From assembly GCA_949752745.1 (NCBI GenBank), contig OX457027.1, forward strand, positions 74,592,700-74,656,699: 64,000 nt of DNA, given 5' to 3'. The stretch comes from Protula sp. h YS-2021 (Eukaryota > Annelida > Polychaeta > Sabellida > Serpulidae). The translations under genes and the position numbers were made by a program. Below are positions 54,183 through 64,000 of this stretch, piece by piece (within the stretch, counting starts at the first letter, position 1; each line of letters starts with the position of its first letter). The notes under the pieces are model-generated. The model was not told where the DNA came from. It did not search any database and saw only the letters and a program-made list of their open reading frames with translations.

Positions 54183-57120
54183 TCGTGTCATCGTGACGCC
54201 ATCCCCTCCCCCCCCCCCCCCCCGTAGCGTAGTTAGCGTCACTGATAGATTGTTGATACACCACCGCCCCACACGTCACGTCATTTAGTGTAAACAGCAT
54301 TGAGTTCAAAGCAAAAATATTAATATTTTTATAGTTAAAGAAAAAAATATGTTTCGCAATATAACTTATATAATAGATGTGTAATGTCCTTTACAAGCAA
54401 CAAGTAAGGGTCGTGTGTAATTTGGAGGCCCAAAGATATCAGCATAGCGAGAGAATGATCTGATTCGGAACAGTGTCACTTACGGTGTGAAAATTTTATT
54501 TGGATTGATGTAAAAACCGTCACTGCGCACTCTCTATTTTTTATTATTTTATTTTATTTATTATTTAATTTTTTTTATTTTTGTTATTATTATTATTATT
54601 TTTTTTTGCTTTTGGTCGTATTTTATGAGAACAATTTTGGCGACAGGGTTGTGTCTGGGAATGATTCCCAAAAGCACAATTGCTTCATACGCATATCAAC
54701 ACCAGTCAAGCTAGTGGTGCACGCGTGCAGTTTTCACGTTTGTGTGGGAGGGTAACAACATGCACACGTATATAACTTCTCGCAAAATGAGAAATACGCC
54801 CTCCCCAGGAGTGTTTCAATCAGCAGCCATGGCCAACGAGATAACGCTTTGTTTCGAATGACTCGATGTGAAAAAAATGCATATCATTCATCCCGTCCGC
54901 CTGCACCGCCACCCTCCCCTCCCTCCCCCACTGCTTGACGCATCGCTTGATGGGGGTGGAAGGCGTTACACACATATTCAATAATAATTTGTCATCTCTA
55001 TATTTGGCAATGAAACAGTGTCTTGTTTTAAAGTAGCGCGTATTGATCAGAGCGATAATAAAATCTACATGAAATACATTGAACAACCAAGTGAATCTCT
55101 TGAAGTGAAGGGTCGTGATAAAAAATAATCGAAAGATTCTTCTAAGGAGAAAGTATCGTGGCCCACTCTCATGACCGCAATACCTTCACGTCTTGACGAT
55201 GTGAAGTACAGGAGTTTTGGATGCATTCTCAAGTGTTACTAGTTTCTGTCCAGCGAATGACAAGGCATGTATTACATTAGAGCAACATTTTCTAGCGTAC
55301 TATTTCCCCCCATGGTTTTAGTCCGTATCGCACGTTTTCTACTTCCACATGCAGAGCCTGTCTTTCAATATTGACACTGATTTAGAAGCTGCAGCCGCTT
55401 GTGGTTATGCCCTTAATGTCCAAACTCCTGGTTGCGTGGGTGTGAGGGAGGGAGGGGGTCGGGTAGGGGGGCGTAGAATCAAGTACGCGTTGTTTAAGCC
55501 CGCCGATAAAAAAAATTCAAGTTTAAGAAGAAAAAAAACTAATTCCGTGACGATATGCTGTTGTTAGAAATGAGTACAGTTCATTGTGAATATTTCTTTT
55601 CTAAGTGATAGATAGGGAAAATATATCGGTTCTCTAGTCATAATACAAGAACGTGCAAAGATAAAACCAGAATACGTAAGTTCATGTACAATCATGTGTC
55701 AGACATTTTATTTGAGTAGTTATTTGTATGTATAGAGAAGTATGCTAGAGCTATGGTCATATATTTTAAATTTTGTACGGTTCATTTTGAAGAAAAAAAA
55801 TTAACTATTTCGAGGTTACCTTTTGATTTGAAGTTAAATCTTTGAAACAAGATGTGTTTAATAGTTGATGAACTGATATGTTCGGATTTCAGATCCTGGC
55901 CTTTGTATGCTTTTTGTGGGGGTAGGGGGGTGGGGGGAGGAGGTTATGTAGTATCGAATGTTCGGATAAATTTTGATTGCGGTTACATATCGCCATCTGT
56001 TGATTAAATCCTTTATAATTTTGTGGTAACATTTTACAATCGATCGCCTGTCTAAAATACTCTGGTGAATAAGAGCTAGATCTGCTACAATTATCGATCT
56101 GACATGTTCTGCGATGCCCTGTAATGGGTGCGGTGGATGTTTTTATTGCTTTCTGTGCAATCAGACTTGTATAGGGTTATAAAAAAGGACTCCTTCATGA
56201 GTGGGGTATAAAATCACGAGGACTTTTTCCTTGTCTTGTGCATTCAATATAGAGCTGCAAGGGGAGAATATTTCTTTGCTAATCGTTTCCCTTTTTTGTC
56301 AAAGCTAGAAGACTAAAGTGGGTTTCCTTAAGGATGTTGTTATTTTACTATACAGCGTTATTAAACAAGATTTCTCATTCTTAACGGAGTAGATATTAAA
56401 GCAAGAAGAAAAGAAACACTTTCTATATACGCTGTATGTTAGAATTATTCTCATGACATTTGTATTTTAAACAGAATTTCTTGTTATCTTTCCAAAAGCG
56501 ATTATCTCCTGTCTTTATTTAAGATATTCTACGTTCAAACTCTTTATAGACTCAAATACTTCCAAAATACTGATAATACGAAATTGGTTAACTTACGTGA
56601 TTGTAAATAAAGCTTACACAACGAGAGGTTCTCAGCTACCTTAATCTTGACTTGCTTCGTAATACCCAGGCTACCCACGCAATAAATATTTGAAAAGATG
56701 TAACTTTTGTTCGAGGGCTCATATCCGGTCGAAACGGATCTCGACCTGACACAGGGAAATTTTTGGTTTAAATATAAACTTATATTGACGTTACACTGTA
56801 AAATCGAGAAGTCATTTTAATTTTATGGTATGGGAGATTCAAGGGGTTACCCATGCGTGCGTTGCAGTTCACATTTTGCAATAAGTATTTTGCTCTTTAA
56901 GTGTTTTTTTTCTGAAATCAATTTGAACAACCAGTTTAGTTGTTTTTGGTGTAAATTCCATTATGTGGTTCTGTTACAATTGTAAATATGCGTCTTTTGT
57001 TTTGTTGTTTTTTTTCTTTTCGCTGCTTCCATCATTTATAACCAGCTATTATATGTAAATGTTATTTTATAATACTGCAACACGTGTTTATATATATATA
57101 TTGTCATCTCAAAGTATTAA
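54183..57120 (+). other. Cadherin 3' UTR and downstream DNA
   Basis: A C17 run follows the stop (about 54207-54224). AATAAA polyadenylation candidates occur, for example at 56606-56611. I cannot tell which is used. No other coding segment recognised. Confidence 0.45.
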
Positions 57121-58974
57121 AGTTTAACTATTACTTCTATTTTAAACCAAGCAATATGGATCAATGACAAGTAGGAATTTTAAAAGTAGTTATTTCTCCC
57201 TGTAGATCTGCGCAAAAGTTGGTATTGCAATGGTGCACTGTTTACACTTTGCACTTTCTTTATTACAGAACCTTTACAAGTAGTTTTTTTTAGGTGACGT
57301 TCTATAAAAAATGACGATTTTGTTATCTTAATGTGGGTAATGGAACACAGTATAATATTTTTGAGAAGATTACTGCCGCTATTTGTGTAGCTAGGTCGTG
57401 CTTATATCAGCAGAGAGTAGGATATATTTAAAAATAAAACTATATAATTTTAGAGAACAAAATCTGTGGAACATTCCGTGTTGTAACTGTGGCGCTTTTG
57501 TGCAGTTTTGTATGCAATATACCAGTGAATATTTTACAACAAAGCAGCACTTTTGCTCACAAACATAACTATGTATTGTCGTTGGGGACAGCGGCAGCGT
57601 TCTTGCAAGAAGTCTCAAGAAATCTGGCTGCATTTTTTTTTCGGAGACTCGGCTACTACACGTTGTAGTGCGTCGCAGCGGATAAGGAGGGCCATCCATT
57701 AAGCACGTGGATTTTTTTTGCTTTTCAACATGCCTTTGCCGCCCCCTGGACACCAGTTTTGACGTTATTTACGTCACGTCACTAGAGCATTAACAGTACA
57801 CCCGTTCTCGCCCCATCTCCCCCCCCCCACCCACTGCGCGTGGGTCTTGGCATGGATAGCTGTCATGTTAAGGAAAATACTGCAGCTGAATTAATGTAAC
57901 TTGGTTGCGCCTAGCCTCGAATAACTTAAAGTTCGCTCCTCCCTCCAGTTTTCAATGAAACCCGTGAAGTTCGGATTATTTAGGTTTTGTACCATTTTGT
58001 AAAATTTGGGTTAACGGAGCTTTACGGTTGTGTCGTACCTTATGTCGATCTATGGCAAAAGTCTACCGCGTTTTTAAAACCAATTCCGAAAGCTAAGGGC
58101 CGAATTTGAGCACGCATCGTTACCGTAAATGGTGTTTGTGTATCTTGCGACTTCTGGAGAACGCTGCGCGTAGAACGACAAATATGCAACATATCGTTAA
58201 ATGAAACTTGTCGCGGGTTTGGGAGAAACACATTTGGTGAATCAACGCCCACGAGTTGCCTCGTTGCGAGTGATGGGAGATTTAACTATGCTTCACGTGA
58301 TATCATTGTTACTATAAAGCATATACGTCTGCCTGCACAGAACTACAGCGTCGTGATAACGCGGAGGGTCTTTGTGTCTGAAAGTTGCGCATTTCTTGAT
58401 GCACATTTTGTTGACAGCCAGAGCAGGGCTTATTGTGCGAGCATCTGCAGGTAATGTGCAGTCGGTCACGATGTCCTTGGTTATTTGTCAGGCAAACGTG
58501 TTTGTGTGAAGTAGGGACCAAAATGTGCTTGGAAGATAAAAAATATGAGTTGTTGCTGTGGGTGATACTCGTGAATACATTGGGGGGTACTTTGTGTATT
58601 CACTGTTAACAAGCACTGACTTCATCCAGGGCAGTGTGGGAGTGTTAGGTTTTCTTATCATCATAATGTTCAAGTGTGATATTGTGTCGTTATATGCTGA
58701 AATTTCTGACCTTATCAACAGGAAAGATTTCAGCCAAAAAGCCTTTCAGATATGAACTTGTTATTACAAATGTGTTTTTGTAATGCTGTATTGAGCAATG
58801 CAGTTAGGTGAATAAATTGTTTTCATTGATGTACGAGCATAAAGAGATGTATGCAAAACTTTATTTCAAAAGCCCTTGAATAGCTGTACAATATTTGCAT
58901 TAATACTGTAATTTTGATAAATAAAAGCTTACATAGATCTCAGCAGAGTCCTCTCTGTAGCTGCCTTTGAGATG

Positions 58975-58975
<1 letters not shown>
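57121..58975. other. Intergenic DNA, no gene seen
   Basis: Short shadow frames only. AATAAA also at 58811-58816. No repeat family recognised. Confidence 0.5.

Positions 58976-59025
<50 letters not shown>
58976..59025. repeat. (TAA)n microsatellite
   Basis: About 16 TAA units. Confidence 0.97.
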
Positions 59026-59029
<4 letters not shown>

Positions 59030-62000
59030 AAAGCTTTTGATGCTCGATTTTGAGTTCTGCTGTATCATGCGCACCGTCAATTGGGTGTATTGTTTTTCTC
59101 GAAACTCCGGTGTGTCGGGGTTTGTCAGCATTGACACCGCCCTCATTGCCTTGGCGACCCGCCATCACCACCGCCATCACCGCCGCCACCACAACCCTCC
59201 CCGATTGCAAATGCCGGATTCAAATAGACAAAAAAAATTACAAATAACAAAACTTTGAAGTTTGAACATTTTTTAAGTAAATTCGTAAAATAATAACTCA
59301 AATTTAAACATATAAACAGTAAATATATATGCTTAAAAGTTATAGATGCAATTTAATAAACAAAAGAAAGTGATAAACGCAAGCAAAAGAATGAAAACAA
59401 CAAAAAATTATTATATTAATAGCTGTCAAATGGAACTTTTAATAAATAAACTATAGTTCAACGTATGACTAGAAGCAAACGATTAACAAATAAAGGTACA
59501 TCCTAAATAAACGAATAAAAATAGCATCAGCTAAATCATAGTGAGCTACTTACAAATTGGTTACCACACGCATCCATCACTTGTGTAAGTAGCTCCTAAA
59601 CGAGAAATTTGAATAACACCCCTTTTCTAACTGAATCCGGACACACTGTAAATTTCACCCCTTAAAGGCGGAGTGTCATATTATCTGAAAAACGAATCTT
59701 TTCACCAAATTATATATTCATGGATACAGGCACGGCCAGAATGTATATATATGTATATACCCCCCTCCCCCCTCCCCCCACCTTTTGTTAAAAAGCAATA
59801 GGAGTACTGAATGAAAATTATCCCCTCCACCCCCTTTTAACTTATTTGGCATTTCGAGCGGATCGGTTGGATCTAGCCCCAAAATTATCATTTTTTTTTA
59901 GAATTTTGGACACGCACCGCAGCACATATGCTACCAAGTGCCTGCCCCCTCCTCCCTCCCCCCCCCCCCCCCCAAGATCATCACGTTCTCTATCTCTCTT
60001 CATCACTTGTCAATCAAAGGCTGTCCAGAATTTTTGGACTTGCTGCTTTTTTTAAACCTACCAATTCGCATGCTAACAATCTGAAATTCGTGCTTCAAAA
60101 TGTATTTAATTTTGTGAACTCCATCCCTAACCCCAGTGTAATTTTTTTTTTTGAAATGGTGACGGAGATAGCGCTAAGCTATATTTGTTTCCTCGTTTTA
60201 TTGCATTGTAGAACGTATGCGGCGGGCTGAAATGCCCACTAGTATCGCCTTTGAAGTAGCAGGAAGAAAACTGAAGTGACTGATATTTAAAAAAAAATCA
60301 AATCGGGTTGAAAACTGCTATTGCCTGAAAATATCCTCATCTCCTTACTTTTCTTCCAGTCAACGAGACGATCCAATGGTGATGTCGATTGAAGGCCGTT
60401 CGATTAAATTCCAATTCCTAGGAAAGTTTTGAGTTATTTTTTGTTTGTTTGTCTATTTATTTATTTTTGTCACGACCAAAACGCAAACGCCCAGACAACG
60501 TTCTACGGCCACGAGAAGTCGATATATAGAAGCAGGAAAAGTTTTGTTCGACAGACACGTTAAAAACGTCGAGGATGTCCACTATCGCCGAAAATGTTGT
60601 GCTTAGATCGTGACCACGTGTGTGCCATGTCGTTGTAGAAGCTACTTTTAACGCCAATGTGATCCCAACGTTGTACATCCAGATCACCACAATTTTCGTC
60701 CAGCGGAAATAAAAAAAACTGCACAGTACTATAAACAGACTTTGTTGTTAAAACCACAGTTATGGCCGTGGATGTTTTACTTGGCCGATTGACATCCGGG
60801 TCAAAATGCAGCCACAGTAGCCTAGAACGAGTGCTTGTGATGTGTGCGAAACGCAGGATATTTATTGGGATATTGTTGGTAATGTTTCCGCTTTTAACAT
60901 TCTTCACCCATAAATAAGAGTAAATGGACTTTGTAATACAATTTTAATTTCATTTATTCAGCTTGAAACAAATTGTTCTATGCATTTAACACAAGCCGCT
61001 ATCGCTCTGAAGTGCAGTGTGAGTGTGTCGTGCTCACGCGGTTTGTTTGCCGATAAGTGCAGTACTTATAGATTCATAGATAAGACGAGAAATAAACGTT
61101 AAGATGTCACAGCGGTGAAGGTGAGATGACTGTTGTGCAAAATTCAGGTGTGAATAGCTTATCAGTAAAAATCAATAGCTACTAAAATTTATTTCATACT
61201 TATGCGTCGATGTAACACATTTATTTAACAGGTAGCGGCGGAATAAGATAAGGTATTCAGTTTTCGACGGTTAATTTAATGTTCGAAAGCCCGGATGAGG
61301 CTTATGTAAGGTTGCACATTAAAGCAATATAAACATTGTTTACGGAACAACTGGATATATTGTTCTTTTTTTCGGATTGTTGCTTTGTTCCTGTTGTCGC
61401 AGTCTGGATTGTTAGTAAGTTTTTTAATGCTCAATTATTTGACTTGAGCATTGGTCGGAGAATAGGGGGTTGTTCGCCATTAATTTGCTCAATTAGTTAC
61501 TTGATTAATTAAGTAGATTTAACAAAATCGAGAAGAGGGTCAAGTTATTTTAAGCTCAGCGAATATTCGTGTTTTGGCAAGTATAATATCTGCGAATATG
61601 TCAGTCTTCGCCAGCCAGGGATGTGCCATTTTCGGATCGAGTCTACACATACAAATTAGTGGACGCCATCGACATAGTGTCCAGGTTGATATTTTCCAGC
61701 CGACAATTACCAGAGACTATTTTCCAACCTCTCGTTTCATACCTGTTTAGAAATAAAAGTTGTTAGCCGCTGTTATTGTTAAACTACTGAACTATGGAAT
61801 ACTTTTTTCAAGCATTTTTTGACCGTTTTGTGTTTTACGACAAAAGAGACAGAAACTACACTTTTCCAAACTCTGATTCGTGCAGTATAATAATCCCCTG
61901 CCAAATAAATTTAAACGTATCAATGAAAAGTTGTTTTTTCTGTGGTCCTGTATATTGGGGGCTGTTAGAAAATTGGTTTGATACTTCTCTAACGATTTTC

Positions 62001-63286
62001 GGGAAAACAAAGGTCAACTTCAGAACACACAGTTACATGCTACTACGTATAAGGTACCCCTTATGCCATTACATATCAAGGACATTGGCCGAAAATGAGG
62101 TCAAGATCACACAATCTCTTCGTTTCCGAGACAACACAGGTTACGTGACTTTAAGGCCTTGAAAATCTGCGTCAAAGTTCAGATCACGCACAAAATTACC
62201 CCCTCTGCAAATCCGTGTACAGAATGAGTCAGGAAAGGAGGTCAATATCGCTCTGTGTCGTGGCGTTGTCGGGATGATCATCAACTGTTCGTTTTGGATC
62301 TTGACCTCGACAGAAAAGATTTCCCTTATATTACACCTTGCGGGACCAAACAGGAACAAATGCGCTCAAAATCAGGCGCTCTTTTCTATAACGGTTTTCG
62401 AGATAATGGCAAATTTCCAGTTTACGATCATGACTTCTAATTAGATAATGTCCTTTAGTCCCAGAGGATTGAAAAATCACCATATCACTACCTTTTTTTG
62501 ATAAATTAAGTCGACTTCCAGGTTTGGATCTTGGATGTCTCAGAGATCTCTCTTTTAGGGGGTCTTGTAGGCATAAAGGATTGTAAATGAACTGAAAATG
62601 GTTGTATCTCTAACGTTTTTTTTTTAAAGAAAATGGCCAGCTTCCGCTTTTTAATCTTGACCCCCAAAGTCTAGATCCCCCTTTATGTGGTATCTTTCAG
62701 GTCAAAAGAGTTGAAAATGAAGTTAGGATACTTCTATCTCTAACCGTTTTGGAAAGACAGGGTTTCGATACCCCCAATAGCCGTTACAGACTGGGTGATT
62801 TTAAGCTCAATTGTGAACCTTTTGCCCCAAAAGATGTTACATAATAGGTACCTCGGTGACCTAATCCTTGCAGACCAAGGTCGAATTCCTCAGACCGGAA
62901 TTGGTTAGGCCGGAAAGATCGTCAATGGCAACACTCAAATCAGGAATCAATCATAGATGATGCAGAATACAAAAATTCAAATTTCTGAGTTGACTTTGAA
63001 TAAAAATTCTCAAGGCCACCAAATGTAAAATGCCTTAGAGCTTATATTAACACTGAACCCATCTGTCATCAAAAGTCGTTCATTGCCTTTGCAGAATCAG
63101 GTTTACAAGTTATATCCTTATGGGTGTCCATTTTAAATATTCATAGTTCAGTCATGACCTTAAACGACCATAGAAGTTCACTAAATTTAATTAACTTGAG
63201 TATTTATCTAAACATATTCTCAACAAAGGTTCCATTATATCCGTTTTCAGGTTTTGCGGGGATCATGTTCATAAGAAAAGTCTGAT
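59026..63286. other. Intergenic DNA, no gene seen
   Basis: Contains CCACCGCCATCACCGCCGCC near 59167-59190 and C-rich runs at about 59760-59780 and 59950-59975. From about 62160 to 63280 there is decayed repetitive sequence in which GTTGTATCTCTAACG / CTATCTCTAACCGTTTT phrases recur. The 122-codon frame at 61794-62162 has no recognised domain. Confidence 0.45.
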
Positions 63287-63302
63287 GGACGGACAAACGG
63301 AC
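63287..63302 (+). repeat. GGACGGACAAACGGAC tract at the end of a decayed repeat
   Basis: A tract of the same kind as in the hairpin-ended repeats. The terminal hairpin is not clear here; only TAAAGCTTTA at about 63318-63327 is palindromic. Confidence 0.4.
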
Positions 63303-63695
63303 AAAAATCAAAAGTCTAAAGCTTTAAGTCTCTCGTGAATACTCAGGTCAACACATAAAATCAAATGTGTCAATTTTACCAATAATCGATAATGTAAATT
63401 GAACACGATTATATAATTTGTGACCTGTGATTAATGTCTTTATCTTATTATGACTAAACTCTGTGCATTCGAAGTATGTACAGTTAACTGATTTTACCTA
63501 AGATATGAACAGGTACAAGATGTAATCTGAAATATGTTAAGAGTACTATTGTGCTTGACTTGAACAGCTTTATTTTATTTTGTTTCAGATACCATAGAAA
63601 CAATAATTATGAAACATGGCTGAATATTTATCAAAAACCTGCTAAACATCATACAAAAAATTTAATAACAGTGCCTGACGTAAAAAGAGCGCAAA

Positions 63696-64000
63696 ATGAG
63701 CACAAAAGGAATAAAAATGTATAAATTATATATAGCCTCGTTGCTATGTCTTGTTCCACCTCTGGTGGCAACACCGACAACGATGCACTTTGTGCCATCC
63801 GACGCAAAGCCCGGTTATATCATTACAGTATTTTCACAAAGCGAAAGCCAAAGATCACAGCTGCAGTCTACGGATATCCTCAACATCAAGAAATACTTTG
63901 GTGTGCTACAACATGGTGCTGTTATAACAACGGGTAATCTGACGTCACTGGAAGGGCAAACAATCTCAATAACTATTTTGCATGAGCTATTTCATCATAA
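63696..64000 (+). CDS. Second cadherin gene, exon 1 (partial, runs off window)
   Basis: Open from ATG 63696 to the window end, 101 codons plus 2 bases. MSTKGIKMYKLYIASLLCLV is a signal peptide. The mature start [20 protein letters not shown] then KKYFGVLQHGAVITTGNLTS and LEGQTISITILHELF align with the first gene's [40 protein letters not shown] and [15 protein letters not shown]. No stop interrupts it and the orientation is the same, so it is the start of a tandem paralog. I cannot see whether the rest is intact. Confidence 0.9.
   Translation, partial: MSTKGIKMYKLYIASLLCLVPPLVATPTTMHFVPSDAKPGYIITVFSQSESQRSQLQSTDILNIKKYFGVLQHGAVITTGNLTSLEGQTISITILHELFHH

Noticed and set aside
53859..54309. 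Arg-rich and other shadow frames over the last cadherin exon
   Set aside because: The 53884-54182 frame encodes the conserved catenin-binding tail; the others are its shadows.
61794..62162. 122-codon open frame
   Set aside because: No recognisable domain, signal or splice context; lies next to decayed repeat sequence.

Overview
This is animal (metazoan) nuclear DNA. It carries a 43-exon gene with GT-AG introns, dense microsatellites, tRNA-derived SINE-like pieces, a cut-and-paste transposon remnant and a complete tyrosine-recombinase retrotransposon. The main gene is a classical cadherin of the large non-chordate (type III) design: many EC repeats, then a membrane-proximal cysteine-rich, EGF and laminin-G block, one membrane span and a catenin-binding tail. 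Together with GACGGAC-type dispersed repeats this suggests a marine invertebrate, possibly a lophotrochozoan such as a mollusc. That assignment is inference.

Layout. Positions 1-20.8 kb hold no gene I can support. They contain SINE-like fragments, a 311-bp tandem array with six CRE palindromes, a Tigger/pogo-like non-autonomous element (14804-15624) and many copies of short repeats. These repeats have a G/C-rich hairpin at one end, beside a CTGTCCGTC-like tract. Positions 20814-25603 are a full-length, apparently young Ngaro-like retrotransposon. Its split direct repeats are identical by eye (A1 - gag - RT/RNaseH - tyrosine recombinase - B1 - A2 - B2). It ends about 0.78 kb upstream of the cadherin start codon.

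Positions 26385-54182 hold the cadherin gene on the + strand. I joined 43 exons by eye; every junction keeps phase and the total is 9072 nt, about 3023 residues. The order is signal peptide, about 15-16 EC repeats, membrane-proximal non-chordate region, EGF, LamG, EGF, LamG, EGF, transmembrane helix, p120-type juxtamembrane motif and beta-catenin-binding C-terminus. Introns carry minisatellites (32-42 bp units, several with CACGTG in each unit), GA tracts, a 42-nt T tract that serves as a polypyrimidine tract, and two copies of the hairpin repeat.

Positions 54183-63695 are 3' UTR plus intergenic DNA with no supported gene. At 63696 a second cadherin begins on the same strand. Its first 101 codons are closely similar to exon 1 of the first gene, so the locus is a tandem cadherin pair or the start of a cluster. 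All protein-family statements come from reading motifs; no database search was run.
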